A stretch of DNA of 10,028 bases from an uncultured Eubacterium sp. (GCA_900545725.1 URAI01000090.1:1-10028), one strand, 5' to 3'. Shown: positions 1 to 7,010, counted from the stretch's first letter. Numbers and translations are program-made. Notes: generated by a model not told the origin, from the sequence alone.

Positions 1-28
1 GCACAGACAATTTTTCTTCTGCCATCAA

Positions 29-61
29 TGGCTATTTGTTCTGCTCAGAAACAAATAGCCA
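29..61. repeat. 12-bp inverted repeat (strong hairpin)
   Basis: Arms at 29-40 and 50-61 are perfectly complementary (TGGCTATTTGTT and its complement) around a 9-base loop. A second small hairpin follows directly (AGTTCA at 61-66, TGAACT at 71-76). No T-run follows on either strand, so it is not a textbook Rho-independent terminator. It lies beyond the 3' end of the minus-strand deacetylase gene and may act as a 3' structure for that transcript or belong to a gene left of the window. Confidence 0.6.
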
Positions 62-84
62 GTTCACTTATGAACTTGTGATAA

Positions 85-104
85 AATAAGCTATCAGGCT
101 TATT
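85..104 (-). terminator. weak candidate terminator of the deacetylase gene
   Basis: Read on the minus strand, a 7-bp stem (AATAAGC / GCTTATT, 6-base loop) is followed by a T-rich tail (TTATC, with the stem itself ending in TTATT). It begins about 30 bases after the stop codon at 133-135. The stem is AT-rich and the T-run is interrupted, so termination would be inefficient. The stronger hairpin at 29-61 may help. Confidence 0.35.
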
Positions 105-132
105 GTTCACACTATTTTAAATAAAGTATGAT

Positions 133-999
133 TTAAAAGAAAACAGTTGCTCCACCCTTTACTTCAACCGGTTTGTTATTGACGGTCAGCCATACCGGTT
201 TAGCAGATGGATTATAGACAAATGTGTTATCAGCAGAAAATTCAAGTCTGTCGAATAATTCATTATATTCGACAATTTCGATATTAGTGGCATACCAGAT
301 ATCTTCCTGTCCGCCAATCATTTCACAGAATTCTTCCATAACATTCCAATTATTATTTCTGTCAAATTCAAAGCTGTGTCCCCATACATACATCATATAG
401 AGGTACTGAGTCTTCTTAAGACTCATAAACTTCTTACCGAAGCTTACAAGCTCGTGGTTGTGGTGGCAGGTAGGAAGCCATCGCATATAATTTTCAGGCA
501 TGTTAAAGCCGGTTGCATCACCAAGAAGAATAGGACCCTGTGCATATTTGGCATTAAGTTCGGCACTTTTTACAACAGAATATTGATCAGCTGCAACTCG
601 TGCATACTTTATGCCAAGCTGGGAAGCAATATTACATATTCTATCATCGCATGCACCATTAGGGAAGGCCATTCCATGTATAGGATATCCCATGATTTTT
701 TCAAGATTGGTTCTGTCATCAAGAATCTCATGGACAATTTCAATGTCCGGACATCTGCTGATGGTAGGATGTGTGAGAGTATGCACCGCAACTTCGTGAC
801 CGGCATATAGTTCTTTCCATTCGCTCTGTGGAATACGGATCTCAGGGTTAATAATACCAGAATTAAGATTAAAGGTTCCTTTAATTCCATTTTTGTTAAA
901 AATAGAGACAAGACGTCTGTCGGCAAGTTTACCGTCATCATAGCTTAAGGTTAAGACCTTATGCTTTCCACCGGGAAAAGCTTTGTAGATTTTGTTCAT
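133..999 (-). CDS. NodB-homology (CE4) polysaccharide deacetylase-like protein
   Basis: This 288-residue protein has the NodB fold signatures. Motif 1 is SYDDG at 19-23, with Asp21 as likely base and Asp22 as metal ligand. Motif 2 is HTLTHP at 73-78, with His73 and His77 as metal ligands. A motif-3-like AFPNGA lies at 111-116, and a late WGHSFEFD block at 206-213 replaces the usual motif 4/5. CE4 enzymes remove acetyl groups from N- or O-acetylated glycans with a divalent metal. There is no signal peptide or membrane segment, so the protein should be cytoplasmic, unlike secreted peptidoglycan or xylan deacetylases; a small or soluble substrate is plausible (inference). The last 40 residues or so are outside the core and may form a small beta domain. 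The start has AAAGGA about 11 bases upstream. The gene stands alone and diverges from the FapA-receiver operon. Family is confident; substrate is unknown. Confidence 0.88.
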   Translation of the reverse strand: MNKIYKAFPGGKHKVLTLSYDDGKLADRRLVSIFNKNGIKGTFNLNSGIINPEIRIPQSEWKELYAGHEVAVHTLTHPTISRCPDIEIVHEILDDRTNLEKIMGYPIHGMAFPNGACDDRICNIASQLGIKYARVAADQYSVVKSAELNAKYAQGPILLGDATGFNMPENYMRWLPTCHHNHELVSFGKKFMSLKKTQYLYMMYVWGHSFEFDRNNNWNVMEEFCEMIGGQEDIWYATNIEIVEYNELFDRLEFSADNTFVYNPSAKPVWLTVNNKPVEVKGGATVFF

Positions 1000-1028
1000 T
1001 GTAACATTATCCTTTCTTTGTATACGGG

Positions 1029-1098
1029 GCTGTAATAAAACAGCTTAGCTATTACAGCGAATAATTTGATAAATATAAAAGACATTATTAAAATGTCT
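1029..1098 (-). promoter_or_regulatory. structured 5' leader of the deacetylase gene (two inverted repeats)
   Basis: Two perfect dyads lie between the predicted minus-strand promoter and the ribosome binding site. AGACATT / AATGTCT (1080-1086 with 1092-1098, 5-base loop) would form almost at the 5' end of the transcript and is followed on the minus strand by TTTATATTT. GCTGTAATA / TATTACAGC (1029-1037 with 1050-1058, 12-base gap) ends about 12 bases before AAAGGA. They could be RNA hairpins that set mRNA stability or translation, or protein operators; the sequence does not decide. No known riboswitch consensus was recognised. Confidence 0.5.
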
Positions 1099-1109
1099 GC
1101 ATAACTGAT

Positions 1110-1138
1110 ATTATATAATAAATTATATTTTTTGTCGA
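1110..1138 (-). promoter_or_regulatory. sigma-A-type promoter for the deacetylase gene
   Basis: Read on the minus strand, TCGACA (1133-1138, five of six matches to TTGACA) and a perfect TATAAT (1110-1115) are separated by exactly 17 bases. The expected transcription start is near 1103, which gives a leader of about 100 bases before the ATG at 997-999. Confidence 0.7.
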
Positions 1139-1194
1139 TAATTAAAATAATTCTGCTACGATTACGTGTAAGATATCACATATAATGAAAATTA

Positions 1195-1257
1195 GTCAGC
1201 CGGGGAATTGGCTGCATAGGTTGGCATAAATAATATTTGCAAGACCGGTCAGTTTAA
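1195..1257. other. GC-richer island in the divergent intergenic region
   Basis: This stretch stands out from its very AT-rich surroundings. It contains CAGCC / GGCTG (1197-1201 with 1210-1214, loop GGGGAATT) and the palindrome GACCGGTC (1243-1250). A TATAAT at 1181-1186 lies just upstream but has no good -35. It could be a small structured RNA, a leader segment or a regulator binding zone. No riboswitch class was recognised and no reading frame of note is present. Confidence 0.3.
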
Positions 1258-1265
1258 GGTATAAT
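1237..1265 (+). promoter_or_regulatory. candidate distal promoter of the FapA-receiver/kinase operon
   Basis: TTGCAA (1237-1242) and a perfect TATAAT (1260-1265) are spaced by 17 bases. The 8-bp palindrome GACCGGTC (1243-1250) sits in the spacer directly after the -35, where a bound regulator would interfere with RNA polymerase. The -35 matches only four of six consensus bases. Confidence 0.45.
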
Positions 1266-1276
1266 AAATAAAAAAG

Positions 1277-1316
1277 TCTGATAATTACTGACTTATCAGA
1301 TAATATGTCGTATAAT
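1277..1316 (+). promoter_or_regulatory. candidate proximal promoter with overlapping 8-bp dyad (possible operator)
   Basis: CTGACT (1288-1293, four of six) and TATAAT (1311-1316) have a 17-base spacer. A perfect dyad, TCTGATAA at 1277-1284 and TTATCAGA at 1293-1300 with an 8-base centre, straddles the -35, a layout typical of an operator. The sequence CAGATAATA occurs both here (1297-1305) and again at 1351-1359 in the leader. The regulator is unknown. Confidence 0.5.
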
Positions 1317-1389
1317 TTGATAAAATATATGGAATTATAAAAAATATCAACAGATAATAATGTTGGCATATGAATGGAGGGTGATACAT

Positions 1390-2931
1390 ATGAAGGGCAA
1401 GTTAGCTATAAGTGTTTCGAAGGATACAATGATTGCAACAGCGAGTATAATTCCTGATAATGATATTGAAGTAACAGAAAGTTATATATTAGGAGAGCTT
1501 GATAAATTTGGAATTAAAGCAGGCATAGATAAAGCTGTAGTTAAAAAAATGGTTGAGGATGAAGAATACTATGATACATATACGGTCGCTGTTGGAAAAA
1601 ATGCCATACCGGGAACGGATGGCTTTTATGAGTTTTTCTTTAATACAGATATGAAAAATAAAAAACCTGCAATCAGATTAGATGGTTCAGTGGATTATTC
1701 TGTGCAGCGGGAGCTTACAGTAGAAGGAACAAAGCTTGCACAGTATCATCCTGCCAAACCAGGTTCATTTGGATATACAGTATTCGCTTCTGTTATTGCG
1801 CCGGTACCGGCAAAGGAAGCATCACCATTGATTTTGAAGCAGGTAGATAAACGCGGTAATGATTATTATGCAAAGAAAAGCGGACAGATAGTACTTGATG
1901 GAAGTGAATTGTCAGTTCAGGATGAATTATATATAAGTGGTGATGTCGGTTATGGAACAGGACATATCAATTTTAATGGAGATGTACATATAACCGGAAG
2001 TGTTAATGGTGGTGTAAGGATTAATGTAACAGGTAAGGTTGAGATAGATGGTGTTGTTGAATCCTGTTACATAGAATCAGGAAAGGATATTATTATTAAA
2101 AGAGGTGTTCATGGCAGAGGAAAGGCAGAGCTTATTGCAAGAAATTCAGTCGTCGCAACATTTCTTGAGGATGCTACAATAGAAGCAGATTGTATTATGA
2201 TAGATCATATGATTAATTGTAATGCAACAGCAAGAAAAAAAGTATGTGCATCGGGTAAGAATGGCGTTATTATAGGAGGAGTTACAACAGCAAGCGAGAG
2301 AATAGAAGCAGATGTAATAAGTAATGAAAAGGGGATTAAGACAACAATTATCCTGAGGACACAGCCAGACAGAATAGTTGAAAAAAGTGCAATCATCATT
2401 AATAAAAAGGCATATGAGGGAATTAATGCCAGAATCAATAATATGGTTCTTAAAATTAACGGCTCAGGTGTAGGTGAATATAGAATAGTAGACTATGAGA
2501 TTAAAAAATATGAGATTGGTATGTTTAAATACGATGAGGTTAAGTATAAAAAGACACGTCCAAGAGTACTTCTTGTTGACGATGAGCCTATTATTCTTAA
2601 GACATTCTTTGGTTTCCTGAGTGGAAAATATGAGGTTGCTGCTGTTAATTCGGCAAGGGATGCATTTGCATATATGAAAAATACAATTCCTGATCTTATT
2701 CTTCTTGATTACCGTATGCCTTCAATGACAGGAGGAGAGATGCTTGAAATAATGAGAACAATGCCTGAACTTTCTTCAATTCCGGTATATTTTGTTACTT
2801 CCGTTGTAGACAGAGCAGTTATCCTTAAATGTCTGTCATTATATCCACAGGGTTATCTTTTAAAGCCGCTCGGAAAGGATGAACTGCTTGAGGTTGTGGA
2901 TGGTTTCTTTGCCGGAAAATCAAAGAAATAA
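1390..2931 (+). CDS. FapA (DUF342) family protein fused to a C-terminal response-regulator receiver domain
   Basis: The ATG at 1390 is chosen because GGAGG (1376-1380) lies 9 bases before it; the in-frame ATG at 1360 has no such site. The product has 513 residues. Residues 1 to about 385 match the FapA/DUF342 style: an N-terminal alpha/beta part, then about 165-335 rich in short Gly/Asp-turned strands (GDVHITGSV, GKVEIDGVV, ESGKDIII) typical of a right-handed beta-helix. Residues about 392-508 are a complete receiver domain: acidic pair Asp397/Asp398, phosphoacceptor Asp440 in LLDYRMP, Thr470 and Lys492. There is no membrane segment and no DNA-binding domain. FapA proteins are linked to flagellation; in Vibrio vulnificus FapA is bound by PTS enzyme IIA-Glc. 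Here the receiver occupies the C-terminus, where many FapA proteins have a coiled coil. The kinase gene starts 21 bases downstream, so the likely phosphodonor is that kinase's HPt domain (inference). Confidence 0.85.
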   Translation: MKGKLAISVSKDTMIATASIIPDNDIEVTESYILGELDKFGIKAGIDKAVVKKMVEDEEYYDTYTVAVGKNAIPGTDGFYEFFFNTDMKNKKPAIRLDGSVDYSVQRELTVEGTKLAQYHPAKPGSFGYTVFASVIAPVPAKEASPLILKQVDKRGNDYYAKKSGQIVLDGSELSVQDELYISGDVGYGTGHINFNGDVHITGSVNGGVRINVTGKVEIDGVVESCYIESGKDIIIKRGVHGRGKAELIARNSVVATFLEDATIEADCIMIDHMINCNATARKKVCASGKNGVIIGGVTTASERIEADVISNEKGIKTTIILRTQPDRIVEKSAIIINKKAYEGINARINNMVLKINGSGVGEYRIVDYEIKKYEIGMFKYDEVKYKKTRPRVLLVDDEPIILKTFFGFLSGKYEVAAVNSARDAFAYMKNTIPDLILLDYRMPSMTGGEMLEIMRTMPELSSIPVYFVTSVVDRAVILKCLSLYPQGYLLKPLGKDELLEVVDGFFAGKSKK

Positions 2932-2952
2932 ACACGGATTGGAGATTAGATT

Positions 2953-5900
2953 ATGAAGGATTTATTTAAAAGAAAATGGCAGGTTATGTTATATCTTTTT
3001 CTGATGTTTTTATCTCTGATTTTATTGTTAGCAACCTTTGGAAACAAAGAAAACAGTAAGATAAGGAATAACAATGAGGTGCAATTTAATACGCCGTGGG
3101 CTTATGATATGCTGAATGGAAAGAAGGGCTTTGTTGATAATCTGCCGGCAACATTGCCCGATACGGATACCAAAGAGATGATATTATCAAATACTCTTCC
3201 ACAGATAGACCGGGATATTTCTTTTTTCTTTAAGGCAAGACATACTAAGATAAGAATACTTATAGATGGAATTGTTGTCTATGATCAGGTTAATAATTCT
3301 ACAGAACGTGATACATGGCTTGGTATGCCGGGAAGCATATATCATGAGATAGAAGTTTCAAGAAGTGATTCAGGAAAACAGATAGTAATTGAATCTTATT
3401 GTGACATAGACAGGTATCTTTGCAGTCCGGGCAAGGCTTATCTTGGTGACAGAGGTTCATTTATATTGTCAGTATTGTCTAAAAAAGCTCTTACAATATT
3501 TTGTGCATTTGCATTGATTGTCTGTGCGATAGCATTGTTTATAGCATGGATGGTAATTAAATTTGTTATTCATATAAGATTTAATGAAGGACTATGCCTT
3601 TCATTATTTACATTATCTATAGCATTATGGTTGTTTACAGAGACACAGTTTAGCCAGTTCATATTTAAAAATAGTGTATTTATAACAGTTATGGCATATG
3701 AGATACTTATGCTTACGCCTGTTCCTATAGCATTATTTTTTTCATATGGCAATAGAAGAACAATAACTAAAAGACTCTCTGTTACAGCGGCGGTGATACC
3801 AATGGTGGTATGGATTATTAATAACAGCCTTCATTTTCTTGGAATAAGCCCGCTTGGCTCCACTTTAAGGATTACACAGGTTACATTATGTTTTGAGTTA
3901 CTGTTTGTTGCGGGCATTCAGATTTCGGAGATTATATATGCACGTTCAAAGAAAGATGCGTATAGTGGTATATTCTGGAAAGTTCCATTGATAGGTATTG
4001 GTATATTTGTTCCGCTTGGAATATTAGAAATCTGCAAATATATCTTTGCAGATAAGGATTTTCCAAATGATGGTTTGTTAATTACGATTGGAATAATGTT
4101 TTATATTCTTGCCTTGTCTATAGAATCAGCCCTCAGATTATATTATGTCAATGTTGACCTTAAGACGGCATCAGAAGAAAAGACACAGTTCCTTGCCAAT
4201 ATGAGTCATGATTTAAGAACACCTCTTAATGCCATTCTTGGTTTTAATGAGATGATTTTAAGGGATTCGCATGACGAAAAAATAACTGCATATTCATCAA
4301 GCATACAAAGTGCCGGAGCTTCAATGAAAGAGATAATTAATTCAATACTTGATATAAGTAAGATTGAATCAGGTAAATTAGAGATATATTCTGTAGAATA
4401 TAATCTGGTACAGCTTCTTGATAATGTTATCAGTATAACAGAGTCTCTTGCACAGAAGAAAGGACTTACATTTACAGCAGACATAGATGGCAGACTTCCG
4501 GAGGTGCTTATCGGTGATGAGACACATATAAGGCAGATTCTTCTTAATATCCTTAATAATGCTGTGAAATATACAGAAAATGGTGGAGTGACATTCACTG
4601 TAAAGCTTTTGGACGAGGAGAGCAGCTCTCCATTACGCCATATATTTTTCTCCGTAAAGGATACAGGTATAGGAATACGTGATGAGGACAGACAGAGATT
4701 ATTTGAAAAGTTTGAACGTCTTGATGAAAATAAGAATTACAATGTTGAGGGTACCGGACTTGGAATGAGTATCGTGGTTAATCTTCTTAAGGCAATGAAC
4801 AGTAAGATTGAGCTTATAACGAAGTATGGAAAAGGGTCTGATTTTTATTTTACATTGGAGCAATGCGTGGTAAGTGGCAGCAATATAGGATCCTTTGAGC
4901 ATAAGAGAAAGAATCTTATGGCTGAAAATATGAATTATACAGGTTTTATTGCGCCAAAGGCAAGAATACTTATTGTGGATGACCTTGAGATGAATCTTAA
5001 TGTTGCATGTGCATTGCTGGAACATTTACAGATGCATATAGATACGGCACAGTCAGGAAAAATCGCACTTGAACAGGTTAAAAATACAAAATATGATATT
5101 ATTCTTATGGATCATATGATGCCTGAAATGGATGGGATTGAAGTAACAATAAAGATAAGGGAGCTGGCGGAGACGACCGGAGATCCGTATTATGCCAGTG
5201 TGCCGATTATTGCACTGACCGCAAATGTTATGGTGGGAATGAAAGAAACATTTATACAGTCAGGCATGCAGGATTTTATAAGCAAGCCTGTAGGGGGAAA
5301 GACACTTATAAAGATTATAAAAAGGTGGCTGCCAAAGAACAAGCTCCAATCAATTGATGAAGAGAATAATGATATAAACACCGGTGAGAGCGAAGATAAT
5401 GATAATAAGCAGACCTCCGGATGGGATGATATCCATATTGATTGTATAGATATTGAAACAGCCAAATTATATAACGCAGGCAGTGAGATGTTTATAAATA
5501 ATCTTAAAGATTTTTATGGATCAATAGATGCTACTAAAGATAAACTTAATCATTCGAGAGAAAGGGATGATGTAAAAAATTATACAATTAATGTGCATGG
5601 GCTTAAGAGTACGGCAAAGCTTATAGGAGCTGTGGAATTATCACAAAAGGCTTGGGAGCTTGAACAGATGTCATCAAATAATCAGGTACCTGATGTGTGG
5701 AATGAGACAGATAAGCTGTTTGAGATATATGACAGATGTAAGAAGTCAATAGGAACATATCTTGATACAATTGTAGATAACAGTGAAAAAAAGATTCTTA
5801 CAGAGCAGGAATTTCTTGATCTGATGAAACGTATAAAAGTGGCTGCACAGCATTTTGATATGATGGAATTTATGTCTATTGAAGAGGAATCAGAGAATTG

Positions 5901-6006
5901 GGATATTGAAGAACATAATCGCGAGGTGTATAATAAATTAATTGGGCTTGTTAAAAATACAGCATTTCTTGATACGGAAAGATATCTTGACGGGCTTGGA
6001 ATATAA
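2953..6006 (+). CDS. membrane hybrid sensor histidine kinase (DISM-7TM, HisKA, HATPase, receiver, HPt)
   Basis: This 1017-residue kinase starts at an ATG with GGAG 8 bases upstream. Residues 11-30 form a signal anchor. Residues about 31-176 are an extracytoplasmic domain. Seven hydrophobic segments follow between about 178 and 400, a layout matching 7TMR-DISM receptors. The HisKA domain has phospho-acceptor His419 in SHDLRTP. The ATPase domain has its N box at Asn536 (NNAVKYT), DTGIGI at 570-575 and GTGLGM at 600-605. The receiver has Asp676/Asp677, phosphoacceptor Asp720 (MDHMMPEMDG), Thr756 and Lys778. An acidic linker leads to an HPt domain (about 828-920) with His882 in VHGLKSTAK. A charged helical tail (about 940-1017) follows that I cannot name. 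All catalytic residues are intact, so a full His-Asp-His relay is expected at the inner side of the membrane. It lacks an output domain and probably signals to the upstream FapA-receiver protein. The ligand is unknown; DISM domains are thought to bind small molecules, often carbohydrates. Confidence 0.93.
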   Translation: MKDLFKRKWQVMLYLFLMFLSLILLLATFGNKENSKIRNNNEVQFNTPWAYDMLNGKKGFVDNLPATLPDTDTKEMILSNTLPQIDRDISFFFKARHTKIRILIDGIVVYDQVNNSTERDTWLGMPGSIYHEIEVSRSDSGKQIVIESYCDIDRYLCSPGKAYLGDRGSFILSVLSKKALTIFCAFALIVCAIALFIAWMVIKFVIHIRFNEGLCLSLFTLSIALWLFTETQFSQFIFKNSVFITVMAYEILMLTPVPIALFFSYGNRRTITKRLSVTAAVIPMVVWIINNSLHFLGISPLGSTLRITQVTLCFELLFVAGIQISEIIYARSKKDAYSGIFWKVPLIGIGIFVPLGILEICKYIFADKDFPNDGLLITIGIMFYILALSIESALRLYYVNVDLKTASEEKTQFLANMSHDLRTPLNAILGFNEMILRDSHDEKITAYSSSIQSAGASMKEIINSILDISKIESGKLEIYSVEYNLVQLLDNVISITESLAQKKGLTFTADIDGRLPEVLIGDETHIRQILLNILNNAVKYTENGGVTFTVKLLDEESSSPLRHIFFSVKDTGIGIRDEDRQRLFEKFERLDENKNYNVEGTGLGMSIVVNLLKAMNSKIELITKYGKGSDFYFTLEQCVVSGSNIGSFEHKRKNLMAENMNYTGFIAPKARILIVDDLEMNLNVACALLEHLQMHIDTAQSGKIALEQVKNTKYDIILMDHMMPEMDGIEVTIKIRELAETTGDPYYASVPIIALTANVMVGMKETFIQSGMQDFISKPVGGKTLIKIIKRWLPKNKLQSIDEENNDINTGESEDNDNKQTSGWDDIHIDCIDIETAKLYNAGSEMFINNLKDFYGSIDATKDKLNHSRERDDVKNYTINVHGLKSTAKLIGAVELSQKAWELEQMSSNNQVPDVWNETDKLFEIYDRCKKSIGTYLDTIVDNSEKKILTEQEFLDLMKRIKVAAQHFDMMEFMSIEEESENWDIEEHNREVYNKLIGLVKNTAFLDTERYLDGLGI

Positions 6007-6061
6007 TTGTATATATATATACAATATTGTATTTTTATACAATTATGAACATTAATTAATG
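6006..6061. repeat. three consecutive AT-rich palindromes between kinase and thioesterase genes
   Basis: A perfect 20-base palindrome, ATTGTATATATATATACAAT (6006-6025), begins on the last base of the kinase stop codon. It abuts a 7-bp hairpin, ATTGTAT / ATACAAT with loop TTTT (6026-6043). CATTAATTAATG (6050-6061) then ends just before the GAGG ribosome binding site. ATTGTAT therefore occurs four times in alternating orientation. It may be a tandem operator, a transcript-end or processing structure, or a low-complexity accident. No convincing -35/-10 pair for the thioesterase gene was found here, so read-through from the kinase gene is possible. Confidence 0.6.
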
Positions 6062-6077
6062 ATAATGAGGAATAAAT

Positions 6078-6887
6078 ATGCTTTTTGAGAATGACTTTAA
6101 AATCAGAATGAGAGATATAGACGATGGCAATAAGATTTCTAATGCTGGTATCATGTCAATAATGGAAGAGACAGCGACATTACATTCATACAACCTTGGA
6201 TTTGCAGTTAATGAGTGTATGAAGGATAATCTAAGCTGGATAATTCTTGACTGGGATATAAGAATATTTAGTAGAGCAGAATACAATGAAAGTGTAAAGT
6301 CTTATACATGGACGAGAAAATATGACAAGCTTACTGCGTACAGGGATTTTAAGATTACAGATAATGAGGGCAATATTATTGCCACAGCTACATCAAGATG
6401 GCTGCTTATGGATATTGTAAGAAGACGTCCGTGCAGACTGACAGAGGACATAACTAAGAGATATGAATGTGAAGCCGGAAAGATAGCTGTATCAGATGAT
6501 ATTGAAAAAATAATACTTCCACAGGATATTGATTTTACAGATTGTAATGACAAGGATAATGATAAGACTTGCGGTAAGATGTCTGAAACTAATGATAATA
6601 GTAAATTATTAAAGGAAAAGTATGGCATAATTAAGATTCCATACAGGGTTTTAAAGCGTGATATTGATTTTAATGGACATGTTCATAATCTTGTATATCT
6701 TGATATGGCATTGGAAGCGTTGCCGGATAATATAAATAATATGGAGTATTCATCAATAAGGATAGAGTATAAGAAAGAAATAATGCCTGATAGTAATGTG
6801 TTATGTACATATTGCCGATATGGTAATAGTGATATAGTCGTTATAAGTACAGATAATGTGATTAACTGTATTGTGCAATTTTCATAA
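6078..6887 (+). CDS. acyl-ACP thioesterase (FatA/FatB-like, double hotdog)
   Basis: This 269-residue protein has GAGG 7 bases before its ATG. Acyl-ACP thioesterases hydrolyse fatty acyl-ACP, releasing free fatty acid in the cytoplasm. The N-terminal hotdog half (1 to about 130) shows the expected D-x-D-x-G..N near residues 13-22 and the GFAVNE / SWIILDWDIRI helix-strand region. The C-terminal half (about 185-269) carries the family active-site block DIDFNGHVHN at 195-204, giving Asp197, Asn199 and His201, which correspond to the D-x-N-x-H residues of plant FatB. It also has IEYKKE at 229-234, whose final Glu234 fits the catalytic Glu. The Cys that follows Glu in plant enzymes is Ile here, and the usual HVNN is HVHN. 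A polar linker of about 40 residues (140-185), rich in Asp, Asn and Lys, separates the halves. It may be co-transcribed with the kinase gene (71-base gap), but no functional link is evident. Confidence 0.85.
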   Translation: MLFENDFKIRMRDIDDGNKISNAGIMSIMEETATLHSYNLGFAVNECMKDNLSWIILDWDIRIFSRAEYNESVKSYTWTRKYDKLTAYRDFKITDNEGNIIATATSRWLLMDIVRRRPCRLTEDITKRYECEAGKIAVSDDIEKIILPQDIDFTDCNDKDNDKTCGKMSETNDNSKLLKEKYGIIKIPYRVLKRDIDFNGHVHNLVYLDMALEALPDNINNMEYSSIRIEYKKEIMPDSNVLCTYCRYGNSDIVVISTDNVINCIVQFS

Positions 6888-6891
6888 TGAA

Positions 6892-6965
6892 TATATATCA
6901 GTCTGAGTTGACCAGCGGTTCACAGCAGTATTCGCTGGTCAATCTTGAATGAGTATAAGCGTATA
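6892..6965. repeat. intergenic hairpin element, copy A
   Basis: It begins 5 bases after the thioesterase stop codon. Its core is a perfect 10-bp inverted repeat, TTGACCAGCG / CGCTGGTCAA (6908-6917 with 6933-6942), around a 15-base loop. Base-by-base comparison shows that 6907-6952 aligns without gaps to 9061-9106 at roughly 70% identity. Shared blocks include TGACCAGC, AGCAG and TGAAT, and weaker similarity continues on both sides (TATATA before, GTATAT after). No T-run follows the stem. It could serve as a 3' end or mRNA-stabilising structure and looks like a dispersed repeat family. Confidence 0.6.
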
Positions 6966-7010
6966 TTCGTTATGAGTACATATTTATAATAAGTATAAAC
7001 AACATGAAAG

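Noticed and set aside
376..941. Open frames inside the deacetylase gene on both strands
   Set aside because: They lack ribosome binding sites, have no domain-like sequence and are frame shadows of a gene with clear NodB motifs.
1141..1260. Known riboswitch (c-di-GMP, SAM, TPP, preQ1, purine) in the divergent region
   Set aside because: None of the consensus cores I know are present; only a short stem and a palindrome can be seen.
1360..1389. Upstream ATG start for the FapA-receiver gene
   Set aside because: GGAGG at 1376-1380 lies inside that extension and is ideally placed for the ATG at 1390.
1390..2931. Frameshift or sequencing error fusing separate FapA and receiver genes
   Set aside because: The frame is continuous, there is no internal ribosome binding site with start near 2540, and a natural linker joins the domains.
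6006..6043. Rho-independent terminator after the kinase gene
   Set aside because: The stems are almost purely A/T and the only T-run is the loop, so intrinsic termination is unlikely.
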